From: Ancylostoma caninum
Taxonomy: Eukaryota > Nematoda > Chromadorea > Rhabditida > Ancylostomatidae
Length of the DNA stretch: 64,000 nt
NCBI GenBank assembly: GCA_037903475.1
Contig: JBAJFG010000188.1
Span: 124,001 to 188,000 of the forward strand
Direction: 5' to 3'
Shown: piece by piece, positions 53,641 to 64,000 of the stretch
How positions within the stretch are numbered: position 1 is the first letter of the stretch
Layout: each line of letters opens with the position of its first letter
Position numbers and translations under genes: made by a program
Notes under the pieces: model-generated
Told to the model about the DNA's origin: nothing
Database searches by the model: none
The model's input: only the letters and a program-made list of their open reading frames with translations

Positions 53641-54454
53641 ATCAAACTAAACCTAGTCAAACAAGTTTGTGCCTTCGCAGATTATTGAGCAAAAACTTTA
53701 AAAAACTCAATGTGACGAGGAAAATAAGCTCCATGACCACCTATCTTCATTATCATGACCAATTTTATCGGAGAAAACACTTTCACCGATGCAAAAGGGC
53801 TCAGTAATACCAATGTGGGGAAGAATGCGATGCAACGCACGCGCCAGGAGCCCCATAACCGGGTCTTCGTACCGGAGTTCCTTATGGTGAGCAGCGAAAT
53901 TAGGGTAAGAACGGTCACTGGCAATGAAGAAAAATTCGAAGTTGAAAAAAAAACCAAAACAAACAGGAAAAAGAACCCACAACACTATCGCCGTCGCTAT
54001 AGCTCTCGCGTAAAGAATGAAGAAAATGCCGAACAGAAGTGTGGACTCTCAAAGTTGAGTATATAAGTAGTCGGTAACTATGCCAAACCGTATCTATTTT
54101 CGAAACTGTAGCTCTAAAGCCGAACGCATTATACGTAGTTACACTGAACCTCTCACAAATGACGCGCCTGCTTTCACCAAGTCGGGGAAATCTGAGCAAA
54201 ACTCGATTTGCGCAACATTTTCATGGTCTACTTGTGGCACCTGTTCATTTTTGATGTTCTAGTGCATTTTCAACCGGTTTGGAATACTAGATCAGAATGT
54301 AGGCGTCTGCAGTATCGAACTTAGCAAGACCCCTTTTCACACAATTTGTGGATAAGATACTGTGGGTGACCTTCTTCAGCATTTCTCGAGTTTTTCTTGT
54401 GAAATTCCTTTGAAGTTTCAACTTTCTATTCTCATTTATTCTTGCTACAGAGTA
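53641..54454. other. Unassigned; minus-strand exon-like frame
   Basis: A minus-strand frame at 53985-53707 contains LRYEDPVMGLLARALHRI, with exon-like codon variety, but I recognise no family and found no splice partner. Nothing else could be supported. Confidence 0.3.
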
Positions 54455-55735
54455 GAGACTATTTCTACATGTTTAGTTCGGCTCCTTGGCAAATGCTGAG
54501 GCTGGCCGCGTTCTTCGAGAAGCCACTGTCTCCCTGACTGACATTATTGAAATCCACCTTATGCGCGCGTTACAGAAATTCGACTCGCCTGGAACTTTCC
54601 TTTCGTGGAGATATTGTTTTATTTTCACTATTATTCTATTATTCTACCCTTGCATTCTTCTTCTACTCACTAGTACTCAACTGCTAGGCACGGTACGACT
54701 AGCCCTGCCTCAAAAATATCGAAGTCACTGTTTCCGACCATTCTTTGGCTAAGGAGGTTATTTGATCCGCAGATCACGAAAGTCATACTCATTTTGAGCC
54801 GGAACCCCGTATTTGTAGGGTTGCGATAGCTGTACGATAGAAACAACATTTCAGAAAATCCTTTGTAACAGTGGGTCTATCTGATATGATTATTTTCACT
54901 GTCCATTCCTTTACAAAATTATCATTGCCGTCCTCTTCCTAACGGCGACCCTACCATAACTTTACGGAAAAATGAAATGATTTTCGTGATCAGCGCATAA
55001 CTCTTAGGGGCAGAGTTGTGGCAAAATTTTTATTTTGGTATCTCTGGGACGGAGCTAGGCAAACAGTGCCTAGTTGTTGAATACTAGTGAGTGGTAGAAG
55101 AGTATAAGGATACAACAGTAGAATACTAGTGAAAAGAAGTCATTTTCTCCACGCCGGGAGGAATACAGACCAGCTGGGTTCCAGCAACGTGCGCGCATAC
55201 GGTGGATTTTAATAATGTCAGTCAGGGAGACAGTGGCTTCTCGTTCTTCGCTGGACCCATCTGCTCAAGAACGCTGCGGTCTTTCGAACACTGTGTTGTG
55301 GAAGAGTTTCGAATAGGTTGTTGGTCAGTAGAACAAATTTCCGTCCCCTATCAGTGCTCTATTATTCTGTAAGTGTTCTGCTCTTGTTTTTATCGCATTC
55401 TGGGCACTCCCACTTGGTGTCATCTGTTTACATTAGCTGATCCGTTCGAGGATTTCCAGCACAGATTTTAGATGTTACCAAGTTCAAGTTCATTCTGATA
55501 CTTAGTCGGAATGCCCACATTGCGATAAAAACAAGAGCAGAACACTGACAGAATGATAGAGCACTGATAGAGGACGGAAAGTTGTTCAACTGGACCAATA
55601 ACTTATTCCAAACTCTTCCCTAGCACAGTGTTCGAAAGACCGCAGCGTTCGTGAGTAGATGGGTAAAGCAGTGAACGCTGCCAGCCTTGGCATTTTCCAA
55701 GGAGCCGAATTAAATATGTAGAAATAGTCTTTTCT
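54455..55735. mobile_element. 1.3 kb foldback with nested hairpin
   Basis: Outer arms: AGACTATTTCTACATGTTTA then TCGGCTCCTTGG and GGCTGGC near 54460-54510 pair with their complement at 55672-55735. A second piece of the left arm (GACAGTGGCTTCTCG / its complement) pairs 54520-54570 with 55190-55245. A separate hairpin pairs 55245-55400 with 55530-55690, around AACAAGAGCAGAACAC. A diverged copy of the 34688-35242 module occurs near 54757-54840 and 54950-55010. It ends directly before NDUFA1 exon 1. Confidence 0.65.
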
Positions 55736-55750
55736 TTGCTACAGGCACGG

Positions 55751-58700
55751 ATGTGGTTCGAGCAGTTCTATTCCGGCGTGATCACATTGGCTTTTGTGGC
55801 GGGTGCCTGCTACATGAGTTATCCGTTCAACATATGGGATACTGGAAGAGCATATCGAAGAGATTACTGCACACCTTCTAGGTACTGATGCTTCAATTTC
55901 TTTCTATTCATTTATTTCATTTATTTATTCTTTACACTTGAAATATGCCATTAAAGGTCATAGAGCAGATATTGATATGTGTACTACAGCAAAGTACAGT
56001 GGACGTAAATGGCGTTGGGCCATCTGCGGCCTCGAGCAGGACGTCGTACAACCGCGCCGCGCGCGCCGTAACCTATGTATTCTGCTGCTGTTATGCAATT
56101 TCTGGCAGCTTTCCTACCCGATTTTAAGGATTTCCGACCAAATCGGAAAGAGAAGGCCCTAGAAATAGCATTCCGGCGGCGACGATACTGATGTCGGCGC
56201 GCGCGGGGCGGTCGCGCTGCGTCCTTTTCGAGGCCGCAGATGGGCCACCGCCATTGCCGTCCACTGTAGCTCCGGTGCCATAGTGATCGATGTCATCGTC
56301 GATGTATTAGGGTGGTCAGAAAGTCTTGAGCCGATTTTTTTAAAAGTTTCAGAACTTTCGATTCTTGACCGGTACCACGACCTACCATGTGGTATCATCC
56401 TCTATCAGTATCACTCTCGAAACCGATAGGTATATATACCCAGGTTGCCTTTCTTAACTTTAATTACGATGTCAATTCCACAAGTGCACATTCGAGCGAT
56501 TATCTTCTATGAATGGCGCCGCGGCACTGGAGCGACGGAAACCGTTCGCAACATCAACAACGCATTAGGAGAAGACACTACTTCCATCAGCACTGTCAAA
56601 CGCTGTTTCGCTCGCTTCGAAGGAGGAGATACGGACTTCGAAGAAAAGCCTCGGTCGGGACGCCCCCTCAAGGTGGAAGACTCTGTCATTCTCGGCGTCG
56701 TCAAAGAGGACCCGGAAGTTAGCACCGGCAGTCTTGCGACGAGACTCAGATGTAGCCATCAAACAGTCCTCAGTCGCCTTCAGGTCCTCGGCTACAGAAA
56801 AGTGCTGACTCGATGGATCCCTCATGTCTTGACCGATAGTACGCGCTTCACCCGGATATCCATTTGTCAGTCTCTCCTTCTCCGCCCTCAACGAAAGGAG
56901 TTTCTGAGGGATCTGATTACCGGAGACGAGAGTTGGGTCCTCTACGATTCCAATACGCGTCGTGCCTTGTGGCTCCCTCAAGGAGAAGACCCTCCAACGC
57001 AAGCCAAATCGGACCTTCACCCCAAGAAGTGTCTCCTTTGCTGCTTTTGGGATTCGCGAGGAATGCTGTATCACGAGCTGCTCCCGCAAGGACACACCGT
57101 CACCGGTAGCGTTTACGCCAATCAGCTCCAGAAATTAGCGGACGATGTCCGAGAAAGACGGCCGAGACGAGCTTTTGTCCACCTGCTCCACGATAACGCT
57201 AAGCCCCATGTAGCTAAAGAGACACGTGAAAAGTTGGAGGAGCTGGGCTGGGACACGGTTCCCCATCCACCCTATTCCCCTGATATTGCCCCCTCTGATT
57301 ATCATTTGTTTCGCCCCCTCAAGGCATTCCTGGCTAAGAAAAAATTCACCAAACTTGAAGATGTTGGAAGGGCGGTCAGCGACTTCTTTGACTCCCAGTC
57401 TCCCCAGTTCTGGGAAAAAGGGATCGCTGATCTGCTCATTAGGTGGGACATTGTAGTGGCTAATGATGGTGATTATACTGTTGAGTAAAATTCATTGTGT
57501 GCTGAATAATAAAATAAAGAAAAAAAGGTGTCAAACGGCTCAAGACTTTCTGACCACCCTAATACTTATAGTCCACGGTTTCAATCGGTGGAGTTTCTAT
57601 CTAGAGCGACCGGAAAGGTAGCCGTTTCATTGTGATCCCTGTGTGTTGCACCTAGTCTGCAGTTTGAAGCCTTTGTTTATGCATTTCTAGCACACGAAAG
57701 CAGTAAAAGGGGCCAAGAAGCATTGCAAGAAGAAAGTCTGTACTGTAAAGCCTTTATGTCTAAATTTGGGTGACGAAATCTTGAAACAGCTGATTGACAG
57801 CACCATACTCAAGCCAAGCGGGTGGCGGTCATGAAGAACGATGGGCCATCACGGCTGCCAGCTACACCGCGCACCCCATGCAAAGGTTGCTACGCCCATC
57901 TCGTACGATGCGAATGCCATGTATACTTGTGACCGAATCGAATATATTCGAAGAAATGTTCGAACATTCGAATATTCGAATAATTCATTTATTCGGTTTT
58001 TCGAGAAGAGAACAAATTCGAACAATTCATTCATTCGGCAATCTTGAAATGTGGATTATTCGAACAATTCATTCATTCGGGTTCCTCAAAACATAGGTTA
58101 TTCGAATAATTCGTTCATTCGATGAGAGAAACGGTGTTATTCGAACTTTGAACTATTATGATGTCGACGAAGGAGGGCGTGCAGCATCGTATAACGAGGT
58201 CATGCCTTGAAGGTGCGTTGTAGTACCATTCATCTCAGGCAAATAGCCTATCCTAACGTGATATGCCTCAAGGCTGACCTTTTCCAGAGCAAGTTATGGA
58301 GGTTGTTTATGGCGGTAAAGCACGCCTAACAGGATATTAATATAAATAAGGGGATGACTCAACCACCGAGGTTGAACAATCCAGCTCTGGAGAGGAAGTG
58401 GAAGAAGACTTCTGAGAAATCAAAGGAAAGACGAAATGGAAATTATTTTAGGCATATATATTTATATAGTCAAATCTCCTGAGATTTCTATGTTAGGCAA
58501 ATATAAGGAAAATGTGAGAATTTAATACTCTCATGATGGTTATTTGTTAAATGCGATGCCAATAAAATTAAAAAAAAACCGAATGTTCGAATCGAATATA
58601 TTCATTCATTCGGTCTCCCGGAATACCCCTCTATTCGAAGTATTCATTCATTCGGGCAGCCAAAAATACTTGATATTCGAATAATTCATTCATTCGCATA

Positions 58701-61700
58701 TTGCGGAAACTGCGATATTCGAATTATTCATATTTCGAATGATTGAAATTGGGCAATATTCGAATAATTCGAAAGTTCGAATAATTGAAAAATCATCGAA
58801 TATTCCCAAGTATACTACCTTGTACAAAGGACCGAAGGCTTTATTTGGTTCTTGGCTAGACTGAATATGGATTTTTGGGTTTTAGGATTACAATGCAATA
58901 ACCGTTAGTTATAATGTGCCACGTTTCGATGAAAATTAAGCTTCGTTTGCTTTGGCATTGATAAATTTTGTACAAGTGGGTCATAACCATCTCTAGAAGG
59001 GGAAGATAATTAACACACACGCAACTGATTGCGCCTGTGAATTAGAGTTTTGACCGAATCGAATAAAATTCGAATATTTATTCGAATGTTCGAATATTCG
59101 AAAATTCGAAGGTTCCGAGAAATTCGAAAGTTCGGATAATCGAAAATTCGGGGGTCCCAAAAAATTCGAAAATTCGAATATTCGAAAATTTGATGGCTCC
59201 GCAATATTCGAAAGTTCGAATATTCGAAAATTCGAGGGTCCGGTATTATTCGAAAATTCGAATGTTCGAAAATTTTATGCCGAAAATTCGAATATTTGGA
59301 ACTGCCTTGCTTTGCAACTGTTATTTCATTTCCATTTTCTCGCTGAAGAACCATTCCGATTGAAACTCCAGTCCAATTTCTCATTTCAATCTCAATTTTC
59401 CCAAAAATCTGCTCATATCTTTGCACGCATTCGAAAGCCATCAACAGCATTTGAAAGCTTTCAAGCTGCAATCCTACGAGGTATACGACATTGGCGACGA
59501 TGATCTCTCCGGTGAAACCTATGTATGTATCTTTCTAGACACTTGAGAAACCAGCAGTTTCAACTATACTTCAGATTATTCAAGTCTTTCCTCCAGAACT
59601 ATGTAAGTGAACTGCAAACTATAATATAAAATTTTACACGGCATTCCTCCTTATATTTAGCTGATTTCCGACTACCGCTTCGTTTAAACTCTTTCTAATT
59701 ACATCACCGTTAGTTATGGAAATCAAAGTTGGCACAAAATCTTGAGATCCTCTTATTATCCTTTCTGCCCAAACATACTCCGACTTCTTGTTATAGAAGT
59801 TCTCTTGGTTTTAACATTCAACGTACAAGCATGCAGTTGGACCCGATAAACAGAAGTAATAATGAGGAACGGGATAACACACAGTGTTTTTTATCTTGCT
59901 GACGCTTTTTTGTTGATAGCCGGAAACTCATTCATGATCAAGGTCACTGAACCACTGTACCCAACATTATTTTTACCGCGTCAATACCTCTACATTCACT
60001 ACCATGGCATGTTTTGTTAAACTACAACACGGAGATATTAAAGCGAAAGCCTTCTCACGGACGAAGGGTTTTATCCCCTTTGCGATCCTTCAATGATGGT
60101 TACAGACCTCAAGTGACGTTCTTAAGCTTAGAAATTTCAACCAGTTGCAATTTTAAAACCGATAAGGGACTAACTCCACAGCAGCACAAGCTTCCACTCA
60201 TGAGAAGGTTGTGAGAAATTCCAAAACGGCAAATGAAACTCACTACCTGAAAAGTTTCATGCCCGTTGTGATTGGCAAACATATCGCCTTGTTCGCCTAC
60301 ATGCATGGGTACAAAATGTTTTTACCAAATGTTATTCGAATAAATATTCGAATATTCGAAAGTTCGAATATTCGAAAATTCGGTGGTTCGCAAAAATTCG
60401 AAAATTCGGAGACCCCTAGAAATTCGAATGTTCGAATATTCGAAAATTCTGTGGGTTCAGAAAATTCGAATATTCGAAAATTCGATGGTTCGCAAAAATT
60501 CGGAAATTCGAATATTCGAAAATCCGGGGGTCCCCGAAAATTCGAATATTCGAAAAATATTTTCGAATGTAAAACTCTACTGTGAATCTCCCAAGCTATC
60601 CAGGGGCGGGGCTAAAATTGCATGGGATATTGGCACGCGGGTTCATAGCAGCCAACTATTGCCAGCTATCCTTCCTCCTGGCATACACCCAAGCCAAGCC
60701 TATGATCTTTGTCCGTTCTCTTTGTAACATTGATAGAATCTATTGATCACAATAGTTGAATAATTGTAGTTTTCACCGGTGTTGTGGGAACACATGCTTG
60801 AAAACGGTTAGTAATATTTATCATGCTCACACTTCGGAGTGCAACTGTGTTCTCTAATTCGTGAACAATGCTTATATTTTTGTACAGGGTGCGTCATAAT
60901 TATTGACACACTGAAGTTGTGCTGTAAAAAGAACGACATCCTGAAAACCACTATATATGCATATCCAAAATGAAGATCATGTCCTGGCGAACACAAAAAA
61001 TCCACTCCTGTTAGGAGATCATTTTCTCCTTGTAAAAGCAGCCACGAAGATGTCAGCAGAGAATATCGCCGATGCGCCGCAACTGAAGTTCGTCCATTCT
61101 TCTTCCATATTATAAATATAGTAAGCTTTAAGAAAACGATACTCCTTTGGGAAGTGGGGCAGGTCTTGCTCTCCAAGTTGCACATGAAAGCATATCCCTG
61201 TTCACGAGTCTTATCGTGTTCCTGCCAAAGAAAGGCATCTATGTTTTACTATAGGAAATTTTTACCTTTCCTTATTTCTCATTCAAGCAACCTTCTAAGG
61301 GCACATTTTCTCGCTTATCTTACTTCTCATCACAAGATGAATTCATAGGTACTTTGGCAGGTCTTGGCTGTTGTGCAAGAGACAGAAGTGGTACGGGCCG
61401 AGTTTCAGAAATATACTTGAGGGACTTCAATTTAGTAGAGAATAGGCTTCCTTGTGAACCGAGTTCTAGTCCACGGATGACCCCATACGGATATCTTAGA
61501 GAGCTAGAGCTGCGCCATCAACCACAGAAACACCAAGCTCCCAAATGCTTATCTGTTCAAGATATAGGACAAAGTAGACCTGAGTTAGTTGCGGCGCAGA
61601 GGCTGTGCGATCCCTCGTCGTCTCTGTGAGTGCTTCAGCAAGGAAAGAGCTTGCTGTGAACAAGAGTGAATTTGTTCGGATCACCAAGACATGGACTTTA

Positions 61701-63103
61701 TTCTGCATGTGCTTATTTGGAATGTTTTTTGCATCTTGCACTTTCTACAGACTCATTTTAGGTGCGTCAATAATTCTGACGCACCCTGTATATTAAATCT
61801 TGACTACCCGTATATCACGAAGTAAATATTCGTTCACGTTTAACATTGGAGCTGGTTACGCCCTATATTTGTCGAAATAGGCGCAGCATCTCTGCATTCA
61901 CCAGTAAGTCAGAATCACACTGATCGCACGGATGTGTTGAACGTGCTCACATATCTTCTGGTGTCCTTTAAATGTTAAAAAAATCACTGCGACAAAGCAG
62001 TCAAAACGTGCGCGATCTGTGAGAAGCACTTTTTCGCTTTCCATCATATAACATGGGAATATATCAATACTCATAACCTTTTGGAATAACCGCCTCGCTA
62101 TCTTATTTATTCATTCTATGTTTGTTGAGCATGTATCTAAAAGGCGGTAGAAATATTAGTCAAAAAATGGCGTGGGAGTAAAATTGGCAAAAATTATTAT
62201 TGCAGTTAAGAGCAGTTTACACTCTCTGTTTGTTGCACTTTTTCATTGAGGCGCTCTTTTTTTTCTTTTGGCACGATGCTGTATATGGTTAAATATGCAA
62301 ATAGTTTTCTCAACTCAGCGGTCTACATTCGAAATAATTCCGAAGAACTAGAATTGGGTGCTGTCGAAGTGGTTAACATGATCTAGGCAGTGTAATGTGT
62401 TAACGAGCTCATTATAATAATATTTCGCACAAAGAACCTGAAAAACACATTTGCGTAGTCGGTTAATACTTTGTGTACGTAATGTCTGGCCATTCATTTC
62501 TGCCAGTCTGCCTTGTTTGAACGTGTTGTATTGAACTACAAATGTACTGGAGTTATGGCTCCAGTGCAACCGGTAGATTAGAAAAAAGGGAAATCTCAGG
62601 AATGCACAGGTACGCCCGTGCAGGAACACGACTTCTGTGCGACCAAATAGGGGGGTTCTCCAAGGGTTTATTAGGGCGCAGCAATAGCAATAGGAATAAA
62701 AAAATAGGAACAAAAAAAAAAGGTGCAGCAATAGTAATAACATATAAGTGACACTCCTATCATCCTTAAATGCTTGTCACATCCAGCCAACACTGTCAAT
62801 TTGAAACGCGTGGGATCGATCTACTCAATACATCCGGATCCTACATCTACCTAACACAAAAATGATTATCTCAGGTTTAACGTTATTTATTTGGTTGCCT
62901 TTTGTTTTCTCACTTTAAAGTGATGTTGTTTGTTAGGAACGGATTCTACCCGACTGGATCTAGTTTGCATCGGAGATTTTCCTCCAAGATTTTTTTTCAG
63001 ATATTAAATCGAATCTTCTTTCAGGATTGCTCTGTCGAAGCGCGACCACCGTCTCACCGGAAACCAATACGTCATCTCGGACTTGAACTCAATCAGTGAT
63101 TAA
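55751..63103 (+). CDS. NDUFA1 (MWFE subunit of complex I)
   Basis: Two exons, 55751-55881 and 63025-63103, encode 69 residues, matching the roughly 70-residue family. Exon 1 begins MWFEQFYSG, the MWFE start that names the subunit, followed by one membrane span (VITLAFVAGACYMSYPF). It ends at AG/GTACTG in phase 2. Exon 2 follows TCTTTCAG and reads IALSKRDHRLTGNQYVI then SDLNSISD and stop; RDxRLTGN is the family C-terminal signature. Joining restores an Arg codon. Known role: small inner-membrane accessory protein needed for complex I assembly. CTACAG lies 6 bp before the ATG, a likely spliced-leader site. The 7.1 kb intron holds a MITE, an intact mariner, TTCGAA blocks and a long-TIR element, all apparently tolerated. 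AATAAA at 63204 fits as poly(A) signal. Confidence 0.88.
55997..56266. mobile_element. 270 bp MITE with TA flanks, NDUFA1 intron
   Basis: Inverted ends CAGTGGACGTAAATGGCG and the complement of CAGTGGACGGCAATGGCG, continuing through TTGGGCCATCTGCGGCCTCG / GTGGGCCATCTGCGGCCTCG. TA lies on both sides (55995 and 56267). GC-rich interior (GCGCGCGC) without coding capacity. Confidence 0.85.
56307..57562 (+). mobile_element. Intact mariner transposon
   Basis: 1256 bp bounded by perfect 27 bp inverted repeats beginning TTAGGGTGGTCAGAAAGTCT, at 56307-56333 and 57536-57562, with TA duplications at 56305 and 57563. It carries an unbroken transposase gene and an AATAAA-containing 3' end (about 57508). 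It sits in sense orientation in the NDUFA1 intron. Perfect ends plus an open gene indicate a recent insertion. Confidence 0.95.
56469..57488 (+). CDS. Mariner transposase, DD34D, apparently complete
   Basis: 339 residues from the ATG at 56469 (MSIPQVHIR); an upstream in-frame ATG at 56445 would add eight residues, but the family usually starts near VHIR. Order: helix-turn-helix region with STVKRCFARF and EKPRSGRP, linker WIPHVLT (the WVPHEL-type motif), then the catalytic triad: Asp in TGDESWVLYD (residue 153), Asp in HDNAKPH (242) and Asp in YSPDIAPSDYHLF (277). Exactly 34 residues separate the last two, the mariner DD34D spacing. Known activity: cut-and-paste transposition at TA. No stop, frameshift or missing catalytic residue is seen. 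A hookworm mariner named bandit has been described; whether this is the same lineage needs a comparison. Confidence 0.95.
   Translation: MSIPQVHIRAIIFYEWRRGTGATETVRNINNALGEDTTSISTVKRCFARFEGGDTDFEEKPRSGRPLKVEDSVILGVVKEDPEVSTGSLATRLRCSHQTVLSRLQVLGYRKVLTRWIPHVLTDSTRFTRISICQSLLLRPQRKEFLRDLITGDESWVLYDSNTRRALWLPQGEDPPTQAKSDLHPKKCLLCCFWDSRGMLYHELLPQGHTVTGSVYANQLQKLADDVRERRPRRAFVHLLHDNAKPHVAKETREKLEELGWDTVPHPPYSPDIAPSDYHLFRPLKAFLAKKKFTKLEDVGRAVSDFFDSQSPQFWEKGIADLLIRWDIVVANDGDYTVE
57930..58140. repeat. TTCGAATAATTCATTCATTC repeat block 1
   Basis: Dense in TTCGAATA, GTTCGAA and ATTCATTCATTCGG, opening with GACCGAATCGAATATATTCG. It pairs with the similar block at 58575-58805 across 430 bp. NDUFA1 intron. 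Confidence 0.75.
58575..58805. repeat. TTCGAATAATTCATTCATTC repeat block 2
   Basis: Same vocabulary as block 1 (TTCGAATCGAATATATTC, ATTCATTCATTCGG). Between the blocks, 58375-58440 contains a GAAGTGGAAGAAGACTTCTGA stretch that could be the acidic end of a lost protein, but a stop precedes it closely. Confidence 0.7.
59050..59302 (-). repeat. ATTCGAATATTCGAAAATTC repeat block 3
   Basis: Again opens GACCGAATCGAATA, then repeats ATTCGAATATTCGAAAATTC with short G-rich spacers (GGGGGTCCC, GATGGCTCC). Units are about 55-60 bp. The minus-strand frame of 153 codons at 59010-59471 is a product of the repeat plus adjacent sequence. Confidence 0.8.
60334..60565 (+). repeat. ATTCGAATATTCGAAAATTC repeat block 4
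   Basis: Same unit as block 3, in the opposite relation, with spacers GGTGGTTCGC, GGAGACCCC and GGGGGTCCCC. Blocks 3 and 4 flank about 1 kb, as blocks 1 and 2 flank 430 bp, which suggests two related elements bounded by these repeats. Confidence 0.8.
60885..61788. mobile_element. 0.9 kb long-TIR element with TA target
   Basis: Ends CAGGGTGCGTCATAATTATT and the complement of CAGGGTGCGTCAGAATTATT, flanked by TA (60883 and 61789). Similarity between the two halves continues inward about 200 bp (CATGTCCTGG / CATGTCTTGG, GCGCCGCAACT near both inner ends), so the inverted repeats are long. The interior has no transposase I can recognise. Ends resemble the CAGGGTG(G/C) class of Tc1/mariner termini, like 39881-42127. 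Confidence 0.75.
61789..63024. other. NDUFA1 intron sequence without recognised feature
   Basis: Rest of the long intron up to the TCTTTCAG acceptor. No exon in the right phase, repeat or RNA was seen. Confidence 0.4.
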
Positions 63104-63203
63104 GCTTGTCATAGTAGAACATGTCTTACTACATTGAATCTTCTAGGATATAGTGAATGACGACTGAAATGAAGTGAACTGAGGTTTTCTTTGCATGTTG
63201 AAG

Positions 63204-63209
63204 AATAAA
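63204..63209 (+). promoter_or_regulatory. Probable NDUFA1 poly(A) signal
   Basis: AATAAA 100 bp after the NDUFA1 stop codon, the first such hexamer downstream on the plus strand. Confidence 0.5.
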
Positions 63210-64000
63210 CTCTCATGCTACTATTTGTTTTTGGGGTTTCAGGAATCGACACGGTTTATCCCGACGGCGGTTTCGTTAACGTTCACCTCTCTCCATGTCG
63301 TTATCTCTGGATTGCGTATCGCTATCTCTTCATCCTGGAATTGCTCATTCTCTAAAAGGAAATTGCACCACCTATTTGAAAGATTTGCTCAAGTTGCAGT
63401 TGCCCAGGATGACGGTTGAAGAACTAACTGGGGCAAAGCTGCCTAGCACAGCAGTGTCCCACGGAGGACGAGTTCAATAGGTTCACCTACTGAAAGTTGA
63501 CATTGGACGAAGTTGGTAGGTTTATCAGCTACTAGGATCATTGAAAACATGTGGTAGATGCATCACCTCGCTCTCTTGAGAATCGTGGGACTGACCCGTA
63601 CGTAGAGTGCACCATCTGGATGAGCAAACCAGAGCCGGTATACCCGTTTGTCGAACTTCAGGTAGCGCTCCTATGACTCTCTGCTAGAGGATGAGGGCAT
63701 CTTGCTGGCTGATGTGAGTGGTTTCACCTCCAAAGCCGTCGGACCTATCCGCTTACCTATTTTTACAGCATCTGCGTACAATGAATGACAGCACTACTAC
63801 TCTGCCCTTGATAACATCCAAGGGACCGCTAATCAATCTGTTTCATGATGTGATATGCAAGACCCTGCCATAGCATCCTATGACTGTCAATTTGTCAACT
63901 CCTTTCAATTTCCTTATATATAAGAGTAATGTTATTTTGTTTGTTCTTTTGCCCTTTTTTTAACCCTCGTTTTTCGTTTTCGATTACCGTCAAGTTTAGT
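63210..64000. other. Unassigned end of window
   Basis: After a GTTTCAG at about 63241, plus-strand frames continue to 63416 and 63478 in different registers. One contains LHVVISGLRIAISSSW, faintly like lipid-binding BPI/LBP proteins, but this is too weak to call. The remainder shows nothing. Confidence 0.3.

Noticed and set aside
57575..57616. NDUFA1 exon reading HGFNRWSFYLERPER after the mariner
   Set aside because: It looked like the family W..xER block, but its phase does not fit exon 1. The exon at 63025 gives a full in-phase C-terminus of the right length.

Overview
This window looks like nuclear DNA of a parasitic nematode, most likely a strongylid of the hookworm type. That is inference from three things: compact TTTCAG-style splice acceptors, several with an acceptor just upstream of a start codon as expected for spliced-leader trans-splicing; a C-type lectin joined to a CUB domain; and an extreme load of mariner, RTE-like and foldback elements. 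No ribosomal RNA, CRISPR or bacterial operon structure is visible.

Four host genes can be rebuilt from small exons whose splice phases agree. (1) A secreted C-type lectin/CUB gene, minus strand, exons between 26348 and 17979. Its 7.7 kb intron holds three different satellite arrays. (2) A GPATCH3 orthologue, minus strand, 48406 to 36336, with about twelve exons adding up to 520 codons including the stop. (3) An R-SNARE (synaptobrevin/VAMP) segment at 42410-42673, plus strand, inside a GPATCH3 intron. (4) NDUFA1, the MWFE subunit of respiratory complex I, plus strand, exon 1 at 55751 and exon 2 at 63025, separated by a 7.1 kb intron that contains an intact mariner transposon.

The rest is mobile or repeated DNA. 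From 1 to 9.6 kb there are foldback elements, two decayed mariners, a deletion-derivative mariner and a chain of MITEs sitting in TA microsatellites. From 9.6 to 12.4 kb lies an RTE-like retrotransposon with endonuclease and reverse transcriptase and a single in-frame stop. From 13 to 17.3 kb are a 58-60 bp repeat array and an AT-rich Penelope-like reverse transcriptase fragment. From 18.5 to 24.6 kb are satellite arrays with 118 bp, 66/80 bp and about 82 bp units, one split by a mariner relic. From 26 to 36 kb are MITEs and inverted second copies of repeats seen earlier. The GPATCH3 introns at 37-42 kb carry two large inverted-repeat structures. From 48.4 to 55.7 kb there is a 2.9 kb TIR element with tandem-repeat arms, a nested foldback and another foldback. 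From 57.9 to 60.6 kb there are four blocks dense in TTCGAATATTCGAA.

The common theme is that host coding sequence is a few percent of the window and survives as short exons embedded in nested transposons. Several of the repeat families share one conserved module of about 60 bp. All calls come from reading the sequence; no database or alignment program was run.
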